Source of the DNA: Sinorhizobium meliloti
Lineage (GTDB): Bacteria; Pseudomonadota; Alphaproteobacteria; Rhizobiales; Rhizobiaceae
Direction of reading: 5' to 3'
DNA: 64,000 bases
Assembly: GCF_035610345.1 (NCBI RefSeq)
Contig: NZ_CP141212.1
Coordinates: 1,679,976-1,743,975, forward strand
Position numbers and translations under genes: made by a program. How positions within the stretch are numbered: position 1 is the stretch's first letter; each line of letters starts with the position of its first letter. Below the pieces are notes generated by a model. That model was given only the letters and a program-made list of their open reading frames with translations. It searched no databases and was not told the origin of the DNA. Below are positions 15,993 to 24,860 of this stretch, one piece after another.

Positions 15993-16382
15993 TCAGGCCG
16001 GACTCTCGTCGGGGTCCGAGAGCGCGGCACCGGGCAGATAGAGCGAAATAGGCCGAATCTCGTAGACGGCGGTCGGATTGACGCGGCGCAATTCGCGCGC
16101 CGTCTCGACGGCGGCTTCGAGGTTCGGGCAATCGACCACGTAGAGGCCGAGCAACTGCTCCTTGGTTTCGGCAAAGGGACCGTCGATGATCATGCCGGCA
16201 CCCTCGCCCCGCAGCGTCACGGCTTCCCTGGTCGAGCCAAGCCGCGCGGCCGGCCCCAATCGCTTCTCCCGGACGAGGCGATCATTGACCTGCAGCAGAT
16301 CGTCCATCAGCTTGGCATCTGCCTCGTTGGTCCAGGATTCGACCACCTCTTCCTCGTGATAGGCCAATATCGCGTAGAACAT
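15993..16382 (-). CDS. YCII-related domain protein
   Basis: 129-residue protein of the YCII/DGPF superfamily. The defining segment is DGPFAETKEQLLGLYVVDC, and the N-terminus MFYAILAYHEEEVVESW fits the family. Members have a ferredoxin-like fold and often accompany ECF sigma factors, but no sigma gene is next to this one. The ATG at 16382 has AGAGGGA just upstream and gives the family's usual length; a longer frame to 16457 adds sequence with no family similarity. Function unknown. Confidence 0.8.
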   Translation of the reverse strand: MFYAILAYHEEEVVESWTNEADAKLMDDLLQVNDRLVREKRLGPAARLGSTREAVTLRGEGAGMIIDGPFAETKEQLLGLYVVDCPNLEAAVETARELRRVNPTAVYEIRPISLYLPGAALSDPDESPA

Positions 16383-16562
16383 GGATCCCTCTACAATCTC
16401 CCATACGGTGCCCAGGTCAGGCACAACGACATGCATGAAACGCGGTTGCATAGTCACGCGGGATGCGAAGCGATCCCGATGAACCGGACCTTGTGAATCG
16501 AGGTGATTAGATCGTTTCCGAAGCGCGCGGGCAAGCCCAGCTGCGTCAGCCGCTCGACGTGC

Positions 16563-16823
16563 TCAAAGCTCGCCTTTGGTTACCTTTGGAGGAACACGGC
16601 CGGTGTGATGGATCGGATTGTCCGATCCTGCGCCTTCGGTCGGTTTCTCTTTCTTTGTGGTCTGGCCACTCCTGGCCGGCGGCTCGTCTGCCTCCTCGGT
16701 GCCGGACTCTGCGCCCTGATCCGGGAGCGGCTGTTGCTCCATATCCATTTCTTTCGGTTCCGGTTTCCATGTGGGAGACGGCATCGGCTGGTCGGTCAGA
16801 TCGTCATGTTTGGGATCGCTCAT
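16563..16823 (-). CDS. small hydrophilic hypothetical protein
   Basis: 86-residue, strongly charged and proline-rich protein (MDMEQQPLPDQGAESGTEEADEP region), with no hydrophobic segment and probably disordered. AAAGGAGCGAG sits 5-6 bases before the ATG. A well-spaced RpoE2-type promoter lies about 30-55 bases upstream, so the gene is probably part of the general stress response. No family recognised. Confidence 0.65.
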   Translation of the reverse strand: MSDPKHDDLTDQPMPSPTWKPEPKEMDMEQQPLPDQGAESGTEEADEPPARSGQTTKKEKPTEGAGSDNPIHHTGRVPPKVTKGEL

Positions 16824-16852
16824 GGGCTCGCTCCTTTCGGTCTCGCCAGATC

Positions 16853-16877
16853 AACCCCGGACATTTCTGAAGGTTCC
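16853..16877 (-). promoter_or_regulatory. RpoE2-type (general stress) promoter
   Basis: On the minus strand GGAAC (16873-16877) is followed after exactly 18 bases by TT (16853-16854), which matches the GGAAC-N18/19-TT consensus reported for S. meliloti RpoE2. It points at the gene ending at 16563. Confidence 0.55.
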
Positions 16878-16935
16878 TCATGGCCTGCCCGGTCCGTTCG
16901 AGGATCGCGGATGGCGTCTGCCCAAGAAATTTTGC

Positions 16936-16957
16936 AACCCCTGATTCGCCAGGGGTT
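16936..16957. repeat. perfect 8-bp inverted repeat
   Basis: AACCCCTG and CAGGGGTT flank ATTCGC, forming a stable hairpin in the gap between two divergent small genes. It could be an operator or a transcript hairpin. Confidence 0.45.
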
Positions 16958-17030
16958 CAATCGCGGCATGTCAATGGCAAGATAATGCAGGGCTCAATGG
17001 CATCCCTGATGATGACTAGGAGGGTGGGGC

Positions 17031-17270
17031 GTGCGTTCACTGCAAGCGTTCGGCGGCATCGCCTTGCTTCCTGAAGACCTGGACACGCTGCAGCGCGTGT
17101 TCGACATGCTGTGTCGCGAACATCGATGGCCCCGCGAGAGCGCGCAGGCTCGACGGTTCGGGAGGATGCTGATCCGGGAATATCAGGCCGGCACGACAGA
17201 TGAGGGACTTCTTCTGCGAGCCGGGCAAGCCTTCGTCAGCCAGGCCAACGCACAAAAGAGATTGGCCTGA
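17031..17270 (+). CDS. small conserved hypothetical protein
   Basis: 79-residue protein starting at GTG, with TAGGAGGGT 6-8 bases upstream. The sequence (LDTLQRVFDMLCREHRWPRESAQARRFGRMLIREYQAGTTDEGLL) is helical, with no signal peptide or membrane segment. It resembles small proteins found in other rhizobia, but I cannot name a domain. It is the only plus-strand gene in this cluster of small genes. Confidence 0.65.
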   Translation: MRSLQAFGGIALLPEDLDTLQRVFDMLCREHRWPRESAQARRFGRMLIREYQAGTTDEGLLLRAGQAFVSQANAQKRLA

Positions 17271-17314
17271 ACAGAAATCCCGGCCGTGCGGCGAGGAGCC
17301 GGTCAATGACCGGC

Positions 17315-17533
17315 TCAGTGATAGTAGAAACAGTCGCAGTCGGCTCTCGTGGCGTCCTCTCCCCTCCACACCCTGACCGCCAGCTTCGACGACTCGCCGG
17401 TCTCCTCGAGCCGCAATCCCAACAGCGAAATCGCGGCCGCCTTGGGATTCGGCGCATCTATTTCGATGACCGATCCGACCTGGTGAACGCCCAGGCGTGC
17501 AGTCCAGGTAAAGATCTGAACATTGTAATGCAT
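17315..17533 (-). CDS. small hypothetical protein
   Basis: 72-residue protein starting at the ATG at 17533, which has GGAG 9 bases upstream. The sequence MHYNVQIFTWTARLGVHQV and SVIEIDAPNPKAAAISLLG suggests a compact alpha/beta fold, and the C-terminus DCDCFYYH is odd, with two Cys and two Tyr. It follows the DUF2188-like gene by 87 bases on the same strand and may share its transcript. No family recognised. Confidence 0.6.
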   Translation of the reverse strand: MHYNVQIFTWTARLGVHQVGSVIEIDAPNPKAAAISLLGLRLEETGESSKLAVRVWRGEDATRADCDCFYYH

Positions 17534-17620
17534 GGAAATTCTCCATTTCAGTCGCCGGCCGTGCCGGTCACATAGCCAAGGACAACTGCCCCGCGTCAAT
17601 TGCCCTTCAACGCAACATCG

Positions 17621-17863
17621 TCAGCCATCCTCTACGGTCGCTTCCGGTCGATCGCCGCCGTCGGCATGCTCGAAATGCCAGTTTCCCTTCTCATCCTGGA
17701 AGCTGATCTCCTCGTCGTCGCCACCGACCTGCTGTTCGGCTGCTGCAGCTTTGGCGGCCGCTAGCGCCATCTCGCGACTGGGAAAGGGCTCTGAATATGC
17801 ATCGGCTGCCTTGTAGGCCCAGCCTCCATCGTGTGGAACGATGAAATATGTGATCTGCACCAT
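17621..17863 (-). CDS. DUF2188-like small protein
   Basis: 80-residue protein. The pattern YFIVPHDGGWAYKAADAYSEPFPSREMALAAAKAAA is close to DUF2188, a short alpha/beta family in which a 'V.P...GW.V......a...f.t...A...A...A' pattern recurs. The C-terminal part is acidic (DDEEISFQDEKGNWHFEHADGGD). Soluble, function unknown. Confidence 0.65.
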   Translation of the reverse strand: MVQITYFIVPHDGGWAYKAADAYSEPFPSREMALAAAKAAAAEQQVGGDDEEISFQDEKGNWHFEHADGGDRPEATVEDG

Positions 17864-18219
17864 CCTTCACTCCCATGGATGTTCAAGGACAGTCCCTGCC
17901 CTCGACGGGCCGCGCCGCGCGGGCCCCTTATGCTCCTCCTTGTTGCCGCATGCTTCCCTGAATCGGAGCCGGTTTGAGAAGCGCCGCAGCCATTCAAGTG
18001 CTGTAGCGACCGTGGCTACCTAAAAAGCGCACGTCGCCGTCGGGCATTTCTGATGCCGAATGCTGCGATGTTAACACAAAATTGCCCCATTGGGCCACAT
18101 TTGCGAATGCTTCTCGGCCGATGTTCGGCGACCCCGCCGATGGGCGAGTTGTGATGCGAATCGCCCGCTAAAAAAAGCGCGCGGCTCGATCGGGAGCCGC
18201 GCACGAACGTTGAAGATCG
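17864..18219. other. intergenic region without a gene
   Basis: About 355 bases. Apart from the wrbA terminator at its right end I see only scattered short open frames without ribosome-binding sites and no recognisable RNA. Confidence 0.5.
18170..18202 (-). terminator. rho-independent terminator of wrbA
   Basis: Read on the minus strand, GCGCGGCTC pairs with GAGCCGCGC and is followed by seven T residues (complement of 18170-18176). Confidence 0.85.
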
Positions 18220-18819
18220 TCAGTCCGCAAGCTTCGCTGCAATCCGCGCGACATGCGCACCCTGGAAGCGAGCCGCTTCGAGTTCGACCGCGGACGGCTG
18301 CCGCGAACCGTCGCCGCCTGTAATCGTCGAGGCGCCATAGGGCGATCCGCCCTTGACTTCCTCAATACCCATCTGACCCTGGAAGGCATAGGGAAGTCCG
18401 ACGACCACCATGCCGTGATGCATCATCGTGGGGATGAGGCCGAGAATCGTCGATTCCTGGCCGCCGTGCTGGGTCGCCGACGAGGTGAACGCGGAGCCTA
18501 CCTTCCCGACGAGCTTGCCTTTTGCCCACAGGCCGCCGGTCTGGTCGATAAAGTTGCGCAATTGCGAAGCGACAGTCCCGTAGCGGGTGCCCGCGCCGAA
18601 GATGATCGCATCGTAATCCGCCAGTTCCTCGACGGTCGCGACCGGTGCCGGCTGGTCGAGCTTGAAATGCGAAGCCTTCGCCACGTCCTCCGGCACGAGT
18701 TCCGGAACACGCTTGACGACCACTTCGGCGCCGGCCGATCTTGCACCTTCCGCGACCGCATAGGCCATCGTCTCGATATGCCCATAGGCCGAATAGTAAA
18801 GAACCAGTACTCTAGCCAA
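18220..18819 (-). CDS. wrbA: NAD(P)H:quinone oxidoreductase WrbA
   Basis: 199-residue flavodoxin-fold FMN enzyme that reduces quinones by two electrons, limiting semiquinone and superoxide formation. The FMN phosphate loop [12 protein letters not shown], the GAGTRYG segment, [11 protein letters not shown] and the C-terminal [10 protein letters not shown] are all WrbA signatures, and the length is typical. The start is TTG, with AGGAG 8 bases upstream; no in-frame ATG would leave the phosphate loop intact. A clear terminator follows. Confidence 0.93.
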   Translation of the reverse strand: MARVLVLYYSAYGHIETMAYAVAEGARSAGAEVVVKRVPELVPEDVAKASHFKLDQPAPVATVEELADYDAIIFGAGTRYGTVASQLRNFIDQTGGLWAKGKLVGKVGSAFTSSATQHGGQESTILGLIPTMMHHGMVVVGLPYAFQGQMGIEEVKGGSPYGASTITGGDGSRQPSAVELEAARFQGAHVARIAAKLAD

Positions 18820-18980
18820 AACGATACTCCTTGTTGTCCGGCAATTCCGCTTGATCGCCGCGGCCGGCAGGATTTATCAAAACACATACCACTGCCAGTG
18901 CAGGGATGGTCGACAGACTGTTCAGCTTTTTTCAACACCGACGAGATCGCGTTCGCGATCCGAATACGCCCGGAGCGCCA

Positions 18981-19742
18981 ATGACCAGCCCCACGATCGT
19001 CACCGCCGCCATGCTCGCCATTGGCGACGAGCTTCTCTCCGGCCGGACCAAGGACAAGAACATCGGTCACCTTGCCGATATGCTGACGATGGTCGGAATC
19101 GATCTGCGCGAGGTGCGCATCGTCGCCGACGACCAGGACGCGATTGTGGAGGCGGTCAATGCGTTGCGCAGCCGCTACCGCCACGTGTTTACGTCCGGCG
19201 GCATCGGTCCGACCCATGACGACATCACTGCCGATGCGATTTCGAAGGCCTTCGGGGTCGAGTGCATTCACGAGCCGATGGCAATGGAGCTGCTTGGCGC
19301 GATGTACGAGCGCCGCGGCATGGAGTTCACCGAAGCGCGCAAGCGGATGGCCCGCATGCCTGATGGCGCGACCCATATTCCCAATCCGGTATCGACCGCG
19401 CCCGGCTTCGCCATCGAGAACGTCTATGTCATGGCCGGCGTGCCCCAGGTGTTCCAGGCGATGCTCGACGCGCTGTTGCCGAGCCTTGAGGCCGGCACGC
19501 CCGTCCTGTCCCGTACGGTTCGCTCCCCCTATGGCGAGGGCGACATCGGAGCGCCGCTGACCGAGGTGCAGAAGAACCATCCCGAAACGAGCATCGGCTC
19601 CTATCCGAAATTCGACGGCAAGAGCTTCTCGACGGATATCGTGATCCGGGCTCGCGATGCCGGGGTCCTTGGCGCCGCAGAAGCCGGAGTGATCGCGATG
19701 ATCGAGGCGATCGGCAGCTCGCGCGAGAAAAACCAGCCCTGA
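18981..19742 (+). CDS. CinA-type molybdopterin-binding (MoCF) domain protein
   Basis: 253-residue protein consisting of the MoaB/Mog-like domain found at the N-terminus of CinA. It shows AIGDELLSGRTKDKN, the TSGGIGPTHDDIT loop and the YVMAGVPQVFQAM segment. The C-terminal nicotinamide-nucleotide amidase half of full-length CinA is absent, so it is a stand-alone form, common in alphaproteobacteria. Suggested roles of CinA-type domains include hydrolysis of ADP-ribose-like compounds, but this short form is uncharacterised. The frame extends upstream to 18906; the ATG at 18981 starts just before the conserved fold. Confidence 0.8.
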   Translation: MTSPTIVTAAMLAIGDELLSGRTKDKNIGHLADMLTMVGIDLREVRIVADDQDAIVEAVNALRSRYRHVFTSGGIGPTHDDITADAISKAFGVECIHEPMAMELLGAMYERRGMEFTEARKRMARMPDGATHIPNPVSTAPGFAIENVYVMAGVPQVFQAMLDALLPSLEAGTPVLSRTVRSPYGEGDIGAPLTEVQKNHPETSIGSYPKFDGKSFSTDIVIRARDAGVLGAAEAGVIAMIEAIGSSREKNQP

Positions 19743-19912
19743 ACTCCGCGGCCGCGAAATCATTGCAGATCGCGGTGCTCGCGACCGCACTGGCTCTTGC
19801 ACTTTCGGCTTCATTGCCGCTATTGCATCAGGCATGAACAAGTGTCGGCGGCGTGGCCGTCGAACTGCAGCAACGCTTATCCGCCGACAGCGCAAGAGAG
19901 CCGGAGTCCGCC

Positions 19913-20410
19913 ATGTCTCTTCCCGAGAAAGCCTTTCCTGTATCCTGGGATCAGTTCCACCGTGACGCCCGCGCCCTGGCTTGGCGGTTGGCCGACAACG
20001 GACAGGAATGGCGCGCGATGGTCTGCATCACGCGCGGCGGCCTTGTTCCTGCGGCTATCGTCAGCCGGGAACTCAACATCCGGATGATCGAAACGGTCTG
20101 TATCGCCTCCTATCACGACTACGACACGCAGGGTCAGATGAAGGTGCTCAAGAGCATCTCACCTGAGATCGCCAAGGATGGGGGCGAAGGCGTTCTCATC
20201 GTCGACGATCTGACCGATACCGGCAAGACTGCCGCCGAGGTTCGTGCGATGCTGCCGAAGGCGCATTTCGCCGCGGTCTACGCAAAGCCGAAAGGTCGCC
20301 CCCTCGTCGATACTTTCGTGACCGAGGTCAGCCAGGATACCTGGATCTACTTCCCCTGGGACCTCGGTTTCACCTACCAGGAACCGATCGCCAAGGGCAC
20401 CCGCGGCTAG
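19913..20410 (+). CDS. gpt: xanthine-guanine phosphoribosyltransferase
   Basis: 165-residue type I phosphoribosyltransferase that salvages xanthine, guanine and hypoxanthine with PRPP. The PRPP-binding motif is [13 protein letters not shown], the [12 protein letters not shown] loop contacts pyrophosphate, and WIYFPWD matches the purine-contacting region of bacterial Gpt. The frame extends to a GTG at 19853; the ATG at 19913 gives the length usual in rhizobia. Confidence 0.93.
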   Translation: MSLPEKAFPVSWDQFHRDARALAWRLADNGQEWRAMVCITRGGLVPAAIVSRELNIRMIETVCIASYHDYDTQGQMKVLKSISPEIAKDGGEGVLIVDDLTDTGKTAAEVRAMLPKAHFAAVYAKPKGRPLVDTFVTEVSQDTWIYFPWDLGFTYQEPIAKGTRG

Positions 20411-20525
20411 CGCAGATCGTTTCACCGTTCATTAGCGTAGTGAAACACTTTAGCACTTTGAAAGTGGGCGATTCCGGACGGAAACGTTACACGCTTTCCT
20501 GGAAGTGTGCAGAACGCTCGGCGTT

Positions 20526-22010
20526 CTAAGCATTCTCTCCAAGCGGCGCTATGCACTCGACAAGGCTTTCGGCCGTTGCCGCGCGGCCGGCCATGACGCC
20601 CGCCTCGCCATGGCGCCAGACTGCGGCCGCTGCCGCCTCGAAGGCAGGCATTCCCTGTGCCAGATGGGCGCCAATGATCCCCGCAAGCACGTCGCCCGAA
20701 CCTGCCGTCGCGAGCCAGGGCGGCGCGTTGACATTGACAGCGGCCCGGCCGGACGGCGCGGCAACGACCGTATCCGCACCCTTATAGACGATCACGGCAT
20801 GGCTGAGCCTTGCTGCGGCCTGCGCCTTCTCGATCTTGGACAGCGCCGCATCCTCGGCGATATCCGGGAAGAGCCGGGCGAACTCCCCTTCGTGCGGCGT
20901 CATCACCACCTCGCCGCCCTCTGCCGCGATCCTGTCGAAAAGTTGCTCCCTGCCCTCTCGAAACGAACTTATCCCGTCGGCATCGAGCACTAGCGCGCGG
21001 CCGCAGAGCATGAGCACGAAATCCCGCGCCTTTTTACCGACCCCGAAGCCCGGTCCGAGAACAAAGGCATTCAGGCGTCTGTCCTTGAGCCAGTCGGCAA
21101 GGCCGGCAGTGTTGCTGATTTCCTTGAGCATGATGGCGGTGAGGTGCGACGCGTTGACGGCAAGCGCTTCCGTCGGAGAGGCAAGCGTCACCAGCCCCGC
21201 ACCGGCGCGCAGGCCCGCGGCGGCCGATAGCCGCGCGGCCCCGGTCGAAACCGGTCCGCCGCAAAGCACCGCGAGATGGCCGCGCTTGTATTTATGGGTC
21301 GCGGGATCGAGCGCGCCGAGGTGTCGCTCCCATAGCGCGGGCGTGTTGACGGTGAGATCGCCGGCTCTGTCCGCAACGAGCCTTGCAGGAATGCCGATAT
21401 CGAAGATTTCAAGCGTGCCGCAGCGGGCGCGGCCCGGCATCAGCAGATGGCCGGGCTTGGCCGCCATGAACGTCACCGTGTGAGCCGCAACGAAGCTCAA
21501 GCCCCGGATTTCGCCCGTACGCCCGTCGATGCCGGATGGCAGGTCCACGGCGAGGACCGATACTCCGCTCGCATTCACTTGCTCGATGATCGTTCTCGCC
21601 TCCTCGGGCACGTCGCGCGCAAGCCCCGCTCCGAAAAGTGCGTCGATGACGACGTCGCCCGACTGCGGATCGTAGGCGTCGAGGGGTCCGGCCACCAGCG
21701 CACAGGCATCGCGCGCCCGCGCGGCGTCGCCCTTCAGAATTGCCGCGTCCCCGAGCGCGAAGACGGCGACGCTTGCGCCGGTTTCGGCGAGCGCCGCTGC
21801 GGCGACATAGCCATCGCCGCCGTTATTGCCGGGGCCGCAAAGCACGACAAAGCGCAGTGCTTCGGGGTAAAGCCGCAAGGCGGCGGCCGATACGGCCGTT
21901 CCCGCCGAACGCATGAGCGAGAAGCTGTCGATCCCCGAGCGAGCGGCATCCTTGTCGACCTCTGTCATTTCCGCCGGGGTCACGAGGATATTCGAAAGCG
22001 CGTGAAGCAT
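20526..22010 (-). CDS. nnr: bifunctional NAD(P)H-hydrate epimerase / ADP-dependent dehydratase
   Basis: 494-residue fusion repairing hydrated NAD(P)H. The N-terminal epimerase (YjeF_N) half shows CGPGNNGGDGYVAA and AVDLPSGIDGRTG. The C-terminal ADP-dependent dehydratase half shows KRGHLAVLCGG, VLGPGFGVG, DADGISSF, TPHEGEFARLF and the closing GSGDVLAGIIGAHLAQG, a ribokinase-like nucleotide site. Both halves look complete. It diverges from glnB. Confidence 0.93.
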   Translation of the reverse strand: MLHALSNILVTPAEMTEVDKDAARSGIDSFSLMRSAGTAVSAAALRLYPEALRFVVLCGPGNNGGDGYVAAAALAETGASVAVFALGDAAILKGDAARARDACALVAGPLDAYDPQSGDVVIDALFGAGLARDVPEEARTIIEQVNASGVSVLAVDLPSGIDGRTGEIRGLSFVAAHTVTFMAAKPGHLLMPGRARCGTLEIFDIGIPARLVADRAGDLTVNTPALWERHLGALDPATHKYKRGHLAVLCGGPVSTGAARLSAAAGLRAGAGLVTLASPTEALAVNASHLTAIMLKEISNTAGLADWLKDRRLNAFVLGPGFGVGKKARDFVLMLCGRALVLDADGISSFREGREQLFDRIAAEGGEVVMTPHEGEFARLFPDIAEDAALSKIEKAQAAARLSHAVIVYKGADTVVAAPSGRAAVNVNAPPWLATAGSGDVLAGIIGAHLAQGMPAFEAAAAAVWRHGEAGVMAGRAATAESLVECIAPLGENA

Positions 22011-22089
22011 GGAAACGATCTAAGCCCGACCGAAAGCGCAAGACAAGAGCAGCGTTGACGGAAAGTGACATGACTAAAAAATATGCAAT

Positions 22090-22106
22090 TGCACACTATA
22101 AGTGCT
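22090..22106 (+). promoter_or_regulatory. NtrC-binding site upstream of glnB
   Basis: GCAC-N7-GTGC at 22091-22105, the NtrC half-site consensus with correct spacing. It is centred about 209 bases upstream of the predicted sigma-54 start, within the range for an enhancer acting by DNA looping. Confidence 0.65.
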
Positions 22107-22280
22107 CAAATAACATGCTTCGACCACGAAACGCAGCGGTCCTTCGTCGCGCAACGGGGTCGAACACGCAAAACCTCATAAAAAATAGGCAGAATGCCGT
22201 TGCAGAAGCCACTGCCCCATCGGCACCCATCGCGTTACCACTGGAAATTTCGCAATCTGCGCGTCATTCCGCTACAAAAG

Positions 22281-22296
22281 TGGCACGCTACGTGCA
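22281..22296 (+). promoter_or_regulatory. sigma-54 (RpoN) promoter of glnB-glnA
   Basis: TGGCACG at 22281-22287, four bases, then GTGCA at 22292-22296. The invariant GG and GC are separated by 10 bases, as required at -24/-12. Start of transcription is expected near 22307, about 50 bases before glnB. Confidence 0.75.
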
Positions 22297-22299
22297 TAG

Positions 22300-22695
<396 letters not shown>

Positions 22696-22720
22696 TCGCG
22701 TCCGGCGATCTCACCGATCC

Positions 22721-22745
22721 GGGGGCCGTCCGGCCCCGTTTTTCT
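22721..22745 (+). terminator. terminator-like hairpin between glnB and glnA
   Basis: GGGGCC pairs with GGCCCC around a four-base loop, followed by G and five T residues. Placed inside the operon, it should reduce readthrough and let glnB and glnA be made in unequal amounts. Confidence 0.75.
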
Positions 22746-22777
22746 AATCCTCGTCATCACACAGGGAATTGCAACAA

Positions 22778-24187
22778 ATGACGACTGCGAATGAAGTTCT
22801 GAAGCAGATCAAGGAAAACGACGTCAAATTCGTAGACCTGCGCTTTACCGACCCCAAAGGCAAGCTGCAGCACGTGACGATGGATGTCGTCTGCGTCGAC
22901 GAAGACATGTTCGCCGACGGCGTCATGTTCGACGGTTCCTCGATCGGCGGCTGGAAAGCTATCAACGAATCCGACATGGTGCTCATGCCCGATCCGGAAA
23001 CGGCGCATATGGACCCGTTCTTCGCCCAGTCTACCATGGTCATCTTCTGCGACATTCTCGATCCGGTTTCGGGCGAAGCCTATAACCGCGATCCGCGCGG
23101 CACGGCCAAGAAGGCAGAAGCCTACCTCAAGGCGTCCGGCATCGGCGACACCGTCTTCGTAGGTCCGGAAGCGGAATTCTTCGTCTTCGACGACGTCAAG
23201 TACAAGGCCGATCCGTACAACACCGGGTTCAAGCTCGACAGCTCCGAACTTCCCTCCAACGACGACACGGACTACGAGACCGGGAACCTCGGTCACCGCC
23301 CCCGCGTCAAGGGCGGCTATTTCCCGGTTCCGCCGGTCGACAGCAGCCAGGACATGCGCTCCGAAATGCTGACCGTGCTGTCCGAAATGGGCGTGACGGT
23401 GGAAAAGCATCACCACGAAGTGGCAGCGGCGCAGCACGAGCTCGGCGTCAAGTTCGATGCCCTCGTGCGCAACGCCGACAAGATGCAGATCTACAAATAT
23501 GTCGTGCACCAGGTCGCCAATGCCTATGGCAAGACCGCGACCTTCATGCCGAAGCCGATCTTCGGCGACAACGGCTCGGGCATGCACGTGCATCTGTCGA
23601 TCTGGAAGGACGGCAAGCCTACCTTCGCCGGCGACGAATATGCCGGGCTTTCCGAATCCTGCCTCTACTTCATCGGTGGTATCATCAAGCATGCCAAGGC
23701 CCTGAACGCCTTCACCAACCCGTCGACGAACTCCTACAAGCGCCTCGTCCCGGGTTATGAAGCACCGGTTCTGCTTGCCTATTCGGCCCGCAACCGCTCG
23801 GCCTCCTGCCGCATCCCCTTCGGCACCAACCCGAAGGCGAAGCGCGTCGAAGTCCGCTTCCCCGATCCGACGGCGAACCCCTACCTCGCCTTTGCCGCGA
23901 TGCTGATGGCCGGTCTCGACGGCATCAAGAACAAGCTTCACCCCGGCAAGGCCATGGACAAGGACCTCTACGACCTGCCGCCGAAGGAACTGAAGAAGAT
24001 CCCGACCGTCTGCGGCAGCTTGCGCGAAGCGCTCGAAAGCCTCGACAAGGACCGCAAGTTCCTGACCGCCGGCGGCGTTTTCGACGACGACCAGATCGAC
24101 TCCTTCATCGAACTGAAGATGCAGGAAGTCATGCGCTTCGAAATGACGCCGCACCCGGTCGAGTACGACATGTACTATTCCGTCTGA
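22778..24187 (+). CDS. glnA: glutamine synthetase, type I
   Basis: 469-residue class I glutamine synthetase, dodecameric, making glutamine from glutamate, ammonium and ATP. Visible signatures are DGSSIGGW, the metal/substrate segment [25 protein letters not shown], the [17 protein letters not shown] region and RSASCRIP. Tyr398 (397 without Met) in DKDLYDLPP is the adenylylation target of GlnE. The ATG at 22778 is preferred to a TTG at 22769. A strong terminator follows. Confidence 0.97.
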   Translation: MTTANEVLKQIKENDVKFVDLRFTDPKGKLQHVTMDVVCVDEDMFADGVMFDGSSIGGWKAINESDMVLMPDPETAHMDPFFAQSTMVIFCDILDPVSGEAYNRDPRGTAKKAEAYLKASGIGDTVFVGPEAEFFVFDDVKYKADPYNTGFKLDSSELPSNDDTDYETGNLGHRPRVKGGYFPVPPVDSSQDMRSEMLTVLSEMGVTVEKHHHEVAAAQHELGVKFDALVRNADKMQIYKYVVHQVANAYGKTATFMPKPIFGDNGSGMHVHLSIWKDGKPTFAGDEYAGLSESCLYFIGGIIKHAKALNAFTNPSTNSYKRLVPGYEAPVLLAYSARNRSASCRIPFGTNPKAKRVEVRFPDPTANPYLAFAAMLMAGLDGIKNKLHPGKAMDKDLYDLPPKELKKIPTVCGSLREALESLDKDRKFLTAGGVFDDDQIDSFIELKMQEVMRFEMTPHPVEYDMYYSV

Positions 24188-24240
24188 TGGCGGAGCGGAC
24201 GGCCCTCACAGGTTCTGTCCATGCAAGATGAAACGAGGAA

Positions 24241-24269
24241 GGCGGGTTTCATCCGAAGCCCGCCTTTTT
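24241..24269 (+). terminator. rho-independent terminator of glnA
   Basis: GGCGGGTTTC pairs with GAAGCCCGCC (one G-T pair) around ATCC and is followed by five T residues. Confidence 0.9.
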
Positions 24270-24312
24270 AGTTCGACGCCGATGGAAGCCTCGCTACCGG
24301 AGGACCGGACCT

Positions 24313-24341
24313 CTTGATGTTCCATATGCGACAACCCAGAT
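24313..24341 (+). promoter_or_regulatory. possible heat-shock (RpoH-like) promoter of hspQ
   Basis: CTTGAT and CCAGAT are separated by 17 bases, about 27 bases before the hspQ start. The -35 fits the RpoH consensus CTTGAA at five of six positions; the -10 fit is weaker. Confidence 0.35.
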
Positions 24342-24367
24342 AACTGTCTGAAAGGATGTGTTGCGTC

Positions 24368-24697
24368 ATGAAACAAAGAAACGCCAAGTTTGAGATCGGA
24401 CAGGTGGTTCGCCATCGGATGTTCCCGTTCCGCGGCGTCGTCTTCGACGTCGACCCGGAATATGCGAACACCGAAGAATGGTGGAATGCGATCCCGCAGG
24501 AGATCCGGCCCGAAAAGGACCAGCCCTTCTATCACCTGTTTGCGGAGAACGACGAAAGCGAATACGTCGCCTATGTTTCGGAACAGAACCTCGTTTCCGA
24601 TGACAGCGACAGGCCGATCCGGCACCCCCAGGTGGACGCGCTGTTCGAAAAGGCCGACGCCGGACACTACAAGCCGAAGGCCACCTATCAGCATTAG
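24368..24697 (+). CDS. hspQ: heat shock protein HspQ
   Basis: 109-residue HspQ/YccV-family protein. The signature is KFEIGQVVRHRMFPFRGVVFDVDPEY, then EKDQPFYHLFAE and YVAYVSEQNL. In E. coli HspQ is a heat-induced protein that acts as a specificity factor for Lon and associates with hemimethylated DNA; the rhizobial role is inferred. The ATG at 24368 is chosen over 24356, which would touch the AAAGG ribosome-binding site. Confidence 0.9.
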   Translation: MKQRNAKFEIGQVVRHRMFPFRGVVFDVDPEYANTEEWWNAIPQEIRPEKDQPFYHLFAENDESEYVAYVSEQNLVSDDSDRPIRHPQVDALFEKADAGHYKPKATYQH

Positions 24698-24800
24698 AGC
24701 GGAATGAGCAAAAGGTGCGTGCGGGTAGCTGCCGCATCCGCTCGGCGCCGGGCTGAAAACGCGCAGAGTGGCCGCAACTTCGCCGGCGGAAGCAGGTACG

Positions 24801-24838
24801 AAAACGCCCGGCTCGGTGTGAACCGAGCCGGGCGTTTT
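24801..24838. terminator. bidirectional terminator between hspQ and ialB-like gene
   Basis: A perfect inverted repeat, AAAACGCCCGGCTCGGT with its complement, closes a GTGA loop. A/T runs on both outer sides provide a T-tract in either direction between two converging genes. Confidence 0.9.
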
Positions 24839-24860
24839 ACCTGTTCAGAGAAGCTGACGT

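Noticed and set aside
16503..16985. 160-codon plus-strand open frame
   Set aside because: It is antisense to the small gene at 16563-16823, which has a strong ribosome-binding site and an RpoE2-type promoter, and has no domain of its own.
22757..24154. 465-codon open frame antisense to glnA
   Set aside because: Shadow of a highly conserved GC-rich gene, with no recognisable protein.
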